Shown here one piece after another: positions 45,772-56,713 of a stretch of 64,000 nt of DNA. This DNA is from Adineta ricciae (Eukaryota > Rotifera > Eurotatoria > Adinetida > Adinetidae). The stretch spans positions 1-64,000 of the forward strand of contig CAJNOJ010000424.1 of assembly GCA_905250025.1 (NCBI GenBank), in the 5' to 3' direction. The notes under the pieces were generated by a model that saw nothing but the letters and a program-made list of their open reading frames with translations, was not told where the DNA came from and ran no database searches. The translations under genes were made by a program, and so were the position numbers. Within the stretch, counting starts at the first letter, position 1; each line of letters begins with the position of its first letter.

Positions 45772-47156
45772 ATATGTGAATTAGATCTGGTGATAGGCGA
45801 CGAGACAAACATAATCGGATCCTTTTCTCGACATGATTGATAATCAAATCATGTTCAAACGAGATTCGTCATGAGTCAATATCGCGCTCCTGCTCAGTTG
45901 GTCACGTCATGATAAAATCTCATTCACTGTTGTGTTCTTCTTCGAAAATCAACATTATTCCGACATGTAACTTAAAAGGAGTTTCTGTTTCATTCAGTGT
46001 CGCATCGATTAATTCAATTATTGATGTTTACCAAGAGAAAAAGAAATCATTTGTCACTTAGAGATCGAAAAGGACAACTCTATATCCTTCTCTCACATTC
46101 GTGTTGACGCGAAAGCCGATCGATTAATAAGGAAGCGTATTTGTTTGAGTACGATGCTCTTTTGAGAATGTTGTCAACAAATTCTTCATCTTTCTCATGT
46201 ACCCATGCACTACTTTTTGACCTTGAAACAGAGAAAAGGAAAGAAAACCATTGTTATATTTGTTAATAAATGATAAACTTCCCTGGATAGTTCTTGTGTT
46301 TCAGCCCATTCGGCTTTTTTTAGTTCTTCTAATTCTTCGCGTGTCTAAAGAATTAAATGAATAATCCAGTTAGTTTAACAAACATTGAGTGCTGTTCAAG
46401 TACCGGTTATTGACTAGATTTGCTAAAAGAAAATCTTATTCATTTGAATAATTATCAGGCGTTGTTGTATTTCATTGGAAAGTTTGATTCAACCAGTAGT
46501 GTCAAACTCGAAACTTGGATTCCAGTATTCGAGTTTTGGGTACGAGCGCTCAGAGGGCCGACGGGAGCTATTACAGGCACTGAACGCATAGCGAACGAGC
46601 AAACAAGCTTTCTTCTATATTATGCATATATATATATGGACGAAAAACACAACGAAACCCATCGCCCCTATACGTCGGACATTACGGTTTCTGTCACAGC
46701 AGCTTCTTGTGCTCAATTTAACACGAAGCCAACTCTCCGTGTAAAATGTCCCAAATAGATATGCCTAAAATGTTCATCTTCGTTCTCCCTCAGAAACCAG
46801 GCAACTCACCGCTACTTACACCATAACCTCTCAACATCCACACAGAGATGAAATCTCCAATGAATCACCATGCGCTCAGAGAAGCTTGAAATCACTGAAA
46901 CAATTATGAACCAGTTTCTATTTCTTTCAATAAAAATTCACATTTGTTTCTGCAAAGACCGATTAGATTAATGAGAAATATATTCGTTTAAGCACGATGC
47001 CTTCTTTAGGATACTGTCAATAGGAATTGATTTTTTCATCTTTCATTTGGATTTGTTTAATACTTTCTGACTTTCACAAAGAAAACGATTGTTATATTTG
47101 TTAACAAATGATGTCAATAGATATATTTTACAGATGAAAAAAAGAAGAAAAGGGAA
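45772..47156. other. Intergenic with a partial copy of the DR1 3' end
   Basis: 46125-46345 resembles 46965-47283 (see separate entry). The 112-codon plus-strand frame at 46420-46758 has no domain and an unusually GC-rich middle; I do not call it. Confidence 0.4.
46125..46345 (-). pseudogene. Partial duplicate of the last DR1 exon and 3' flank
   Basis: In reverse complement, CTTCCCTGGATAGTTCTTGTGTTTCAGCCCATTCGG parallels the last DR1 exon (47213-47245), and TTCTTCTAATTCTTCGCGTGTCTAAA parallels its 5' edge with the intron acceptor. The flanking ACGATGC, ATTGTTATATTTGTTAA and TTTTTTCATCTTTC blocks are also shared. The copy is diverged and truncated and lies just downstream of DR1. Confidence 0.6.
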
Positions 47157-47781
47157 TTAATCGTCATAATTATCATCATCAGTTCGTGTTGCTTCCATTT
47201 TTTTTCGCAAAACTTCCTTGGATAATTCCTGTGTCTTAGCCCAATCATCTTCTTCGAGTTGTTGTAATTCTTCACGTGCCTAAATCAAATGCGAAAATAG
47301 AAAGTAAAAGAAGCAAGGTGGAATGTACTTGTTCAAAAAGCAGTTCCTGTTGTCGTCGTAATTCTTCTTGAGAATAAAGAGATGTTGGTTTCCCATGAAG
47401 TTTCTTTCGTTTCTGTGCCATTTCTTCTTGGGCGGTTTCCATTGCATTCAAACAATTCGTTTTATAAGATGTAAATCCCAAATTATCCAAAGCTAAACGG
47501 AAAAAAAACCTCGATGTATTCATTGGCTCTCTCAGGCATTTCCTACCAGTAACAATATGATCAGGATGAATAAGTTTCTTGGCTTGTTGTTCACAAACAG
47601 CATTGGCTTGTAAAGCTAATGTATGAATAAATTCATTACAACATTGAACAAAGAATTCCTTTGCTTCGCCTGACACACGAATTTGTGGTGTACAATCTTT
47701 AATCATTTTATATACAGCAGCTCGTGGAACACATTTATCATCTTCTTCACCTCCACCGCCATTATTCGGTGAACCCATCAT
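47157..47781 (-). CDS. DR1: Negative cofactor 2 beta (Dr1), histone-fold repressor
   Basis: Three exons (introns at about 47491-47548 and 47283-47331). It reads VPRAAVYKMIKDCTPQIRVS, CCNEFIHTLALQANAVC, KKLIHPDHIV and ALDNLGFTSY, the NC2-beta histone fold, then a Gln/Glu-rich helix ending RTDDDNYDD. NC2 alpha/beta binds TBP on promoters and blocks TFIIA/TFIIB entry. A pyrimidine tract TTTCTTTTTTAG ends exactly before the first ATG (47782), and AATAAA for the upstream gene lies at 47852-47857. It is the last gene of a four-gene minus-strand cluster. Confidence 0.92.
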
Positions 47782-47796
47782 CTAAAAAAGAAATTT
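47782..47796 (-). promoter_or_regulatory. Candidate trans-splice acceptor of DR1
   Basis: On the minus strand AATTTCTTTTTTAG is followed at once by ATGATG of DR1, 175-189 nt after the AGPAT5 stop. Confidence 0.55.
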
Positions 47797-47970
47797 CACA
47801 CAGTTAATGACATCATTGAAAAGAATCAATTCCTATTAAACGAAAATAAACTTTATTTTATAACAAAAAAACAAAACTATGAAAGATTACTAATCACTGA
47901 ATTTTTCGATGAAAGAGACTCTACTGCGATTCATTGTTTAGTCGATGAAAGGTTTTATCTGACGACAGTT

Positions 47971-49460
47971 TTAAATCTTTCTCGACGAAGAAAATAAATG
48001 CATCCATAGAAGTGTTATCGGTGGAACAAATAAACAAAGTTTACAATAGATTGAACGTCCATGTTCATTTAATATCAATGGAAGTGTTGTCAATGTCAGG
48101 AATAAACAAGATGGAAGAGTTTCTTTGTATGATAATTCGAGTTCTTGAGGATGATCGATTTCATCCGAAGAAAATATTTCTGACGGCAAGTTTTTCTTTT
48201 GTTGAAAATCATAAAATCTTTTCAATAATCTAAAAGAAATATTCATCAATTCAATTCAAATCATATTTAATGTAATTCTTACTGATCTTTTGATTGAAAT
48301 CTTTGATAAAGCCATTGAGATATTTCTTCATTTGTTTCATGAGGAATCTCATTCATTGCTATTCGTCTTATATCAATATGCAATTCATTTGTTTGACCTT
48401 GTAAATACTCTGAAAAAACAGAATGATTTCAAGAAATTAACCAAAAAAAATTGTCGTTTACCGAACATTGATGGTGCAGCTAAACGAATCTGATTTTGTT
48501 CATCATAAGTTTGATTATACATAAGAGTAATATCATAAACTGCATCAATTTGGTCATTTAAAGCTTTTATCGCAGCAACTGTCGCACCTGATCGAGGATA
48601 AAGAACATATTCAAATGGTGAAAAACCTTTTTCTTTAGCAAATAAATTTGATCTTTGAATTGCATTTTGATTGCTAATTGGATTAAATCGTGTTCCTTCA
48701 GGAAATATCACCAACCAAATAGGTAAACCATTTTTAATCACTCGTTTCATTCCATTTTCCACACGACTCAGATCTCCTTTATCGTTTCGATGAACATAAA
48801 TACATCCATGCTAAATTTATTCAAATTCTCCGTCTTATCAAATCTTATTCATCAAATCTTTACTTGTTGAAAATAAAATCCATAAAATGGAATGTATTTT
48901 AACTCATTTTTCAACACATATCGAATATGTCCAAGACTTCCTTGATGAATCGCCAACATATTGGCAACGATCCAATCCACTAAATTTCAATTGAATTTAT
49001 TTGAAAGAAACTTCTTGAGACTCCTACGTGAACTTTGATGATTTGATAAATATAAAACATTTTCTTTCTTTTCGAAGATTTGTTTATAATCGCCATGAAC
49101 ATAAATCTAAATAGAAATGCGAACTCGTCTTTTCCATTAGCACATATGTTTATCTCATGTCTGCAGAACAGTTCTGATAAACAAAAAACAGATCTGTTTA
49201 TCACAATTGAAAACAAATCGAACAGAGATAATTGTCCTTACTTTCACTTGGAGCCAATTTTGAAAGAAAAACAACACAAATCTTTGATAAATCGAATATA
49301 AATGATCATCACATTGTCGATAGACATGTGCAGGTAACGGTAAAGTAAATAGACGTAAAAATGACCATAATGTGAAGAATGTCGGTGCGGAACCGTACAA
49401 AGATACGATTGGAATTGAGATTTTAAGTGAATGAATAGCAAGAAGAAATAATGATAACAT
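47971..49460 (-). CDS. AGPAT5: Lysophosphatidic acid acyltransferase, AGPAT5/LCLAT1 type
   Basis: About five exons. The N-terminus has a membrane segment (MLSLFLLAIHSLKISIPIVS). The acyltransferase motif I is NHQSSLDW (H-x4-D, made across the 49012-49060 intron). Motif III is VIFPEGTRFNP, followed by YVLYPRSGATVAAIKALNDQ, typical for this subgroup. Two C-terminal membrane helices (SCLFLTLTTLPLIL and LCLFVPPITLLWMHLF) follow. It makes phosphatidic acid or remodels lysophospholipids in ER/mitochondrial membranes. Its ATG lies only 21 nt after the UTP23 stop, whose TAG is also the AG of a good acceptor site. Confidence 0.88.
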
Positions 49461-49481
49461 GCTTTTTCAAAGAGAAAATAT

Positions 49482-49495
49482 CTAAAAGAAAGTTT
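49482..49495 (-). promoter_or_regulatory. Candidate trans-splice acceptor of AGPAT5, overlapping the UTP23 stop
   Basis: On the minus strand ACTTTCTTTTAG contains the UTP23 stop codon TAG at its end. AGPAT5 ATG follows 21 nt later, with no room for a promoter. Confidence 0.55.
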
Positions 49496-50321
49496 TTTGT
49501 TGAAAAAAATCTTTAATTGAAAAAGTTTTTTGTAATTCTTTTAAATGTTCTTTCAAATGTGAAGACATCCGAATTTGTCGTGTTCGACGTCGTTTTCTTT
49601 TGCCATTAACTGATTGAGTTTTCAAAGATTTTTTCTTCTTCTTTTTATTCGACAAAGGATTCACACCAGCTTTCTTCTTTTTCTTCTTTGGAATTCCATT
49701 TTTGTCTTCATCAAGATGAAGTTCTTCTTTAATCTTTTTCAAAACATTCGATTCATGTTTACTAACTTTCAATCGTTCCTTCTTATTTTCATCGACGATT
49801 GAATGACTCAACAATGACGGACGTTCCAAATTGATTGCATTGTGTGTAATTAACATTGTTGGAAGATCTGGACGATGTTCACGACTATATTCACGTAACG
49901 ATAACGACTAAAACTTTCGAAATGAACATCTTTTTCTCGACGAATCAAATGAACGAACTTGTGAAGCGAGAAAATATTGTTTTGTTGAATCTTTTCTTAA
50001 CACATGTTGAAAACATTTCTCAGCTGAAATTGCTGGATGATGATCACATCGGATGATTTCGTATTGTTTTAAGATTAACATCGCACCAAATGCGATTTTA
50101 CCTAATAATTCTGTTTCTCTGATTGCACAAAGTGTTGTTGAACATTTGATCTGATCAGTTTCTAAATATGCTTTCAATTGTTCATCGATTTGAATTTTCC
50201 ATTGAAGTGCTTCGAAAGCAAATGTTCCATCGATCAAGATGATAAAAGGCACATCGATATGAAAATGTGTTCGATAATAATTTAACAATCGACGAACGAA
50301 TTTATGACGTGATAATTTCAT
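49482..50321 (-). CDS. UTP23: rRNA-processing protein UTP23 (PIN-like)
   Basis: Two exons (intron about 49913-49962). It reads MKLSRHKFVRRLLNYYRTHF, then IILIDGTFAFEAL (PIN acidic residue D), a zinc-binding CSTTLC...CDHHP...EKC set, and YFLASQ before the splice. A very basic tail rich in Lys/Arg (PKKKKKKAGVNPLSNKKKKK) ends the protein, as in other UTP23 proteins. UTP23 acts in the small-subunit processome for 18S rRNA maturation and snR30/U17 release. Where animals have ASQD or TQD, the joined sequence here has ASQ-SLSLREYS, so one PIN acidic residue is apparently lost. TATTTTAG ends exactly at the ATG. Confidence 0.9.
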
Positions 50322-50361
50322 CTAAAATATTCACAAAACAACATCAAAATAAAATTTTATT
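50322..50361 (-). promoter_or_regulatory. Intercistronic site: AATAAA plus candidate acceptor of UTP23
   Basis: On the minus strand AATAAA (50361-50356), 43 nt after the CAMKMT stop, is followed 33 nt later by TGTGAATATTTTAG joined directly to the UTP23 ATG. Confidence 0.55.
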
Positions 50362-50403
50362 CTTCAAATGCATGGAATGATTATTTGGGGAAAAAGATCA
50401 CGA

Positions 50404-51831
50404 TCATTTTTCAGAACGTTTACGTAAAATAACGAGAATGGGATAATGAAGATCACTTGTATAAGATTTATTGATTTGTTGACACTAAATCGAAAACAAA
50501 TGAGAAAATATTTCTCTTGAGATTTTTATGGAATTTACTTGTAAATGTTTATCAAAGACTTCTTGATCATAATGTTCCAATACACGACATTCAAATGGAT
50601 ATGTTTCAGCAATGGATACAAATTTATTCAATGTTTTCGAACGATATGGAGCGAAATTGATAGCAACACCCTTTTCATGACAAATGTCAAGATTTTACGA
50701 AAGAATTAACGATGAATTACTTACAGAATCTTTTAACATGTAATAAATTGTGTGACAAAGATCATGATGAAGATTTTCGAAGAAAAAACTAAATAAAAGA
50801 CGAATTGATAGAAGAGAAGTTTTCAGTTTTGTTCGTTACCAATCGGCAGAGATGATAAAATCAAAACGTTCTTTCAAAGTTGGATCATTCAATGTTCGAC
50901 TCCAGATCAAAACTTTGGGTTTAATTGGACATAACCAATTCTTTTGATTTTCTTTGTGTTTTAAAATTTGATTTAAATCTTAACAAAGAAATGAAATTGA
51001 ATTGAATTCAAAATTGAAAATGATCAGAAATATGAAATCAATACTAGCAATGCTTTTTTCATTTCCATCAGTAGCAACAAACTCTTTGAGCGAAATCGAT
51101 CGAGCCAACTGATAATTGATAAACGTGCAAAAAAAGAAAAGATTGTTTCATGCAGAAAAGTGTTTTTCATTGAAATTCTTTTCTAACAAAAATATTCTTC
51201 TACTCACAGCAAGTCCAGCTAAACAAGTCATACCACCACCCAATTCGCATACACTTCGATTCCTAAATAGAACATTTCTCTTTCTTTCTTTTTATATCAA
51301 AAAGATTTTACTCAAATATTTCTTTTTCTTTTAAACAATAAAATGCAAGAACTTCTTCCGATGGCCATATACCTGAATAACAAATAGAAACTTTTAATGG
51401 AAGAATGATTTGAAACTGAGTTTTACAAGTATTTCCTGTATTATTGAATCCAATCAGATCTGCATATTCAATTTTAGTTGAACATAATCTAATTAGATTA
51501 CTCGAAATAAGAATAAAATTCGTTAAAAAACCGAAAACAAACCGAATGTCCAACGAGAGAATATTGGATTGATTATCTTCAAATGAGGGAAATTCTATTC
51601 TACACCAAGTTCCATCATCATCATCATTATCACTTGCTGATGAAAAACTTCGAAGATATAACCCATAAGTTTTAAATCGCATCACAGATATATCTTCATG
51701 TTCACTTGACGACTGAAGATTTTTGCTTAGGAGAATCTAGAGACGAGTTGTATCTTTGAAAACTTTTATTAATTTTAATCATATTTTACTTCTCCAAGCA
51801 TACGCCATCGTTGTTTCGCTAATTCAGTCAT
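50404..51831 (-). CDS. CAMKMT: Calmodulin-lysine N-methyltransferase
   Basis: About seven exons. It begins MTELAKQRWRMLGE, then ILLSKNLQSSSEHEDISVM. The family signature follows: FNNTGNT...GIWPSEEVLAFYCL, then the SAM site VCELGGGMTCLAGLA and ATDGNEKSI, DFIISADC, NFAPYRSKTL, HYDQEVF, and the closing LHYPILVILRK. It trimethylates a calmodulin lysine using S-adenosylmethionine. All expected motifs are present. It is the first gene of the four-gene cluster; no acceptor-like tract precedes its ATG, which fits a promoter-proximal position. Confidence 0.9.
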
Positions 51832-54318
51832 AGTTTCAATTGATGTATTGATTTCTCTCTTTCTTATATATTAGGAAAGTAACGAAATCAACCATTCGAT
51901 TAGCTTCTACCAATCACATGTTAAATTGCACAATGTTTTCATTTTTATTTCCGAGTTATTCACATTTCTCTTCAAATCAATTTGGCTTTCCAATCAGGAT
52001 TATGATTTCGACAGAGAAAAACACTAAAATATGACTGAAATCCATTTTAAAGTGCCATCTATCGATCGATAATCTCTAATTGTATTCACATCAAATATTT
52101 TCAAATACTCCAGATCAACAAATAACAAATTCTTAGAAATCTCTAATGTACACCAAGAAATAGCCAAAAGAATTTTTGTCTAAATAATTCAGTTTTCTCT
52201 CTTTTCAAATATGAGATCGAAATGGTTTGTCGTACAGATCTCTGCTGTATGATTCAATCGCATTGAAAACTATTTTAAATGAAATGTGAAGATGTCTACT
52301 TTTCATTTCTCTTAGAACTTCTTTTAATACAAATTTGCACCAACATGTGACATTTGATAGAAATAATTGAAAAAAAACAGTATTTCTACTGGTAGGAACT
52401 AGTTTATTCTGAAATTATAGCTTTTATTCTACAGAATTGAAGTTTTCTACTAATTATCGCGAAAATTTTGCGTAGCTATTGTAAAAAAAAAGACATAGTA
52501 AAACATGGATGACTTCTTTGATTGAAAGGATATGAGAGATTATATAGACAATACTTCACAACAGAATATCTTTATTTCTTCATAATTCATAGTGCCCATT
52601 CATTAAATATTTCGATTATTCATCTCTCTTTAAAATGTAAAATAATAGTTCACACCCTCATCCAACCTATTGTATACGTAAAGGAAAAAATCAAGTTTCA
52701 AATAAAACAAAAAGTTCAAGAACATCATTATTGTACTATTTGTTCTTTAATAAGTTTTCACCAATAAAAGTTGCCATAATACAAATAAATTTTGATTAGT
52801 ACACTTGAATAAACTAGAAATTTGAATTCGATAGAATCTAAATACGAAGGTTCAAGTGGAAAAGGCAATTGTTATCTAATGCTGTCGACATACCGATAGT
52901 TTCTGACAAGAATTCACTTCGAAGTACTTTCTCGTTTGGTGAAGAAGTGTCGAACATATCTTTCAAAATAAATGTGAATGATCGAGTCTCTCATAGTTCA
53001 GCTTCGCGAACTAGTTTTTTTACATTCGAATAAGACTTTGCTTAACAATTTTTACGGTTGATATTGCAAATCAACAGACTGAAAATGTCTTCATTTGTAT
53101 TTACTATGAAGCTAACAGAAATAATATTTTATGCAATACGAATTCTGTTCGAATAATAAAATATGAATTTTGAAACTTTCTCAAACAATGAGACAACGAT
53201 GTGAACAACAAAAGAATAAAAGAAATCATTTTCAATGCACACTCTTTCTTTTCAGCATCGATTGATTTTCATATTCGATGTAACTATTTAGGCTTTTATT
53301 ATTCAACTTTAAGTAACAATTTTACCGCTATTGCAAGATGATAACGACAAAATTTGGACATGATTTCCACTGATAATATGTGTTCATGACGTCCTTTATT
53401 CATATAATGGATTGGACATTAATTTCGACCTAATTTTTCTCTGTCAATTCTGTTTTTGTTGTATCCGCCTATAAACAAAGTTGTTCGTGGTATTTCTATG
53501 CTTTAATTATACTCTTCCAAAACATGAGTTGATTTTGTCGATAGGAAAACGACGAATTTTCATTTCCGGATAAGAATTTCTCTGTCAACAAGAGATTTTT
53601 CGTGAACTACTACTTCTATTTGATCATATGGGATGAAAAAGAATACAAATTTAACTGTAAAAAAAGAGAAGATTAATTAAAGAAAAAATTGACGATGTTT
53701 CTGAAAATAAAACAATGATGACTTCGTGATTTTTCTCTCTTTGAATCTCATCAGACATATTATTTAATAATCAATTGACTTGCAAATTTCCTTTTTTTTT
53801 CTTCGTTTGTATGTTGAATAGATAAAGACGATACTAGAATCAGCTTCTGTCAATGATGATTATCATCGGAACAAACACATTTAGAATCTATTATCTATTT
53901 TGTATGTATGGACGTTTTTTTAGTTAGTCTTCTTGTGTTATCTATCGGAAGGCGCGTTGAAATGACAGTTAATTCATTATTAATTTGGCACTTTGTATGT
54001 AAATAAATAATGAGCTTTGCTCGTTTTTTTATTCGGCTTTTTCTTTTTAGTTTGATTATCTATTGCTCCTTTGTGTGTAATAGAAAGAACTCTCTAGTGA
54101 CAGATTAAAAAAAACGGGGCGAGAATGACTGCTGAAAAAAAAGCACGAACTGTAATGATGACCATTTAATAATCTATCGACACACGTACATAGAAATTGA
54201 ATCACTTCATCAAATGATGATCAATTAGAAATGTATGTGTGTGTGTGTTTTTCTTTGGTGATCGATTGTTAATAAATGAAGAGAAAACATTGAATGACTT
54301 GTTCTCGCGTTCAAAATT

Positions 54319-54765
54319 TTAATTGGGTAGCCTGTCAAATCGATGAACATCAATGAATTCTCTTCTAAAAATAACATTCGTCATTCGATGATCAATTCGC
54401 GATTGAAATTTGTTCGTATTTGTAGGAGAAAATTCATTCGATTGTATCGTGATGGACCAATATTGAGGATAAGTCTGAAGATGTTTCTCGTTTAAATAAG
54501 AAAATCCAGATGGAAAAGTGTTATGAAAACAATTGAGATCGATGAGTATCGATCTTTTGAAAAAAGACAAGTTGTTGTGAATTTGTTGAAGAGAAAATGT
54601 GTTTGAAAAAGAATCGATATGATTTTTGAAAAGTGTATTTGAAATGATTCGTAGGATCAATTCTTCTCTTTCTCGTCTTGAGTCAATATCGAAATTTGAA
54701 ATCTGTATGTAAATAATCATTTTTGATGTTATTCTACAAACGATTAAATTATATGTACACATCAT
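54319..54765 (-). CDS. Doubtful 148-residue open frame
   Basis: Starts ATG ATG at 54765 and ends before 54319 in one exon. The product is Asn/Ser/Ile-rich and has no signal peptide, membrane helix or known motif. It lies isolated in a 3.8-kb gene-poor region. Reported only because the frame is long for such AT-rich DNA. Confidence 0.2.
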   Translation of the reverse strand: MMCTYNLIVCRITSKMIIYIQISNFDIDSRREREELILRIISNTLFKNHIDSFSNTFSLQQIHNNLSFFKRSILIDLNCFHNTFPSGFSYLNEKHLQTYPQYWSITIQSNEFSPTNTNKFQSRIDHRMTNVIFRREFIDVHRFDRLPN

Positions 54766-55329
54766 TCACATCTTTGACAGATTGTCTTAATTATATTTAC
54801 TCAATTTTCTATTCTCAAATGAAAGAAAACGTTTGCATGTTTTAATATGACTGGTGAAGAGAAAAATAAAGAAAAGAATCGATAAATTTAATTGCTTCGA
54901 TCACAAAACAACTTTTTCTTCTATTCATCAACATTCTCAACTAATTGACACTTTTAACGAGTCTTTTTTTTCCCTACTCGTGTGTTTCTCCGTCTCCTCC
55001 CTCTTAATCATTATCATCTAGACAATTCAATTGATTTTTATCAAATATGAAATAACTTTCTATCGATTAGTAGATCATGATTAATAGACATTGACGAAAT
55101 AAATATGTTTTTGCGTTGTTTTTTTTTTCTATCATCCTCCCTTCAATTATTTGTTGGTAATTTTCGTAAATGAAATTATAGATACACAAATATCTTTGTA
55201 TATTCGTTTGATGTTTTTATCGAATCAACGAGAGAAGAAAAAACGTATCTTTTATTAATACAATAGATTGAAGTATGACTTATACTCGCTTAGTCGATTG
55301 TCTTTACTCGTTGTCGTGTATCGCTTTTC

Positions 55330-55568
55330 AAGGCAAAAAATTTTCTTTCTCTTTCTCTTTTTCTTTTCTCTTTTCTTGTGAATATTCAAATAAACCAATG
55401 AATGACAAAATCAAATCAAATCTCATTGGTTCATGTGAATCAATTCTTTTTTTCCCCCATTCTTTCTCTCTCCCTCTCTTTCTTTCTCTTTCGATGTAAA
55501 TTAAAGAAAATAACATCAATGTATTTTATTAATCGTCTTTCTATTCAAAGATATAAAGAAGTTTGTTG

Positions 55569-55601
<33 letters not shown>

Positions 55602-55605
55602 ATTC
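55330..55605. repeat. Pyrimidine microsatellites (TTTCTC)n and (TC)n
   Basis: TTTCTTTCTCTTTCTC-type repeats at 55340-55376 and a pure (TC)n run at about 55569-55596 are followed by TTTTCTCTAATAG at about 55609-55621, which could serve as a 5'UTR splice acceptor for UNCX. Confidence 0.8.
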
Positions 55606-55665
55606 TCTATTTTCTCTAATAGTTAATAAGCAATTTCTATCAAGAAATAATTGAAAACTTGCCCT

Positions 55666-56713
55666 ATGTCGACAAGTCCATTTAATCGATCAAATTCTTC
55701 ATCAATGTTTTTAAATCTTCCAACAAATTCTTCAACAAATAATTTTTATAATTCACAATTTTATTCGAATGCTCTTCGAAATCATTTTCTCAATCCATTT
55801 CTTCTCCAACCATTAATTCCTCCGACAAAACCGACGAATTCATTGTGTTTATCTATTCAAAATGAATCTTCATCACCAATTACGATTTCCTCACCTCGAT
55901 CAACAACAACAACAACAGCAGTACAAAAAAACAATTCAATCGATGATCACGATCAAGGATCAAATCTAAGCGATGACGGAAGTAGTAATGATCGAGATAG
56001 TAAACGAAGACGAACACGAACGAATTTTACAAGTATTCAAATAGATGAATTAGAACGAGCATTTCAAGATGGTTTGTTCAAAATCTTTCTTATTGTGAAC
56101 AAAACTTTGATGAGGTTTGTGTTTAGGTCATTATCCAGATGTTTATATGAGAGAAGCATTAGCGATGAGACTTGATCTTATCGAATCACGTGTTCAAGTT
56201 TGGTTTCAAAATCGACGAGCTAAAGTAAAAGAAAAATGAAGTGAAATTTCGAAGAAGAAAATGTTTTGTTGATTTTTTTTTTAGTGGAGAAAAATGGAAA
56301 ATACGAAGAAAGGTCCAGGTCGTCCTCCACATAATGCACATCCAACAACATGTTCAGGTGATCCAATCTCAGAAGAAGAATTAGCGAAGAAACGTTTAGA
56401 AGCTGAAGAAAAGAAACGTCGAAAACAAAATGAAAGACAACGTCGACAAGATGCAAAGAAATGTTCAAATCCTCATACATCTTCAGAGATAAATCAAACG
56501 ATTTCCAATTCATTTTCTTCATCCTCGTCATCATCATCTTCCTCGGAATTATCTTCAATATCACCTGCGACAAATAAATGTTCATATTCTATCGAAAGAA
56601 TTTTATGTCAAACTTTATCATCAAATCAGAATTTGAAAAGAAAACTAAATAATCATTCATCACCAAATAAATTAAATCGTACAGACGATGGTAAAGTACC
56701 TCAACTCTCATAA
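55666..56713 (+). CDS. UNCX: Unc-4/UNCX paired-type homeobox transcription factor
   Basis: Exons 55666-56071, 56127-56224 and 56285-56713. The homeodomain reads [60 protein letters not shown], and is followed by [20 protein letters not shown] and [19 protein letters not shown], the diagnostic Unc-4/UNCX extension. Introns split the homeodomain at two places. A Ser/Asn-rich N-terminus precedes it, and a poly-Ser tract lies near 56515-56560. Family role: neuronal and segmental identity, often as a repressor with an octapeptide; no clear octapeptide is seen here. Confidence 0.95.

Larger units (their letters stand above)
51832..55665. other. Long gene-poor stretch upstream of UNCX
   Basis: AT-rich. 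A minus-strand 148-codon frame with ATG at 54319-54765 (HIDSFSNTFSLQQIHNNLSF) has no recognisable domain and is left as doubtful. Pyrimidine microsatellites lie at 55330-55371 and 55569-55605. The region may hold regulatory DNA of the homeobox gene. Confidence 0.4.

Noticed and set aside
46420-46758. 112-codon plus-strand frame
   Set aside because: Mixed composition, no domain, and next to a degraded DR1 duplicate; likely chance.
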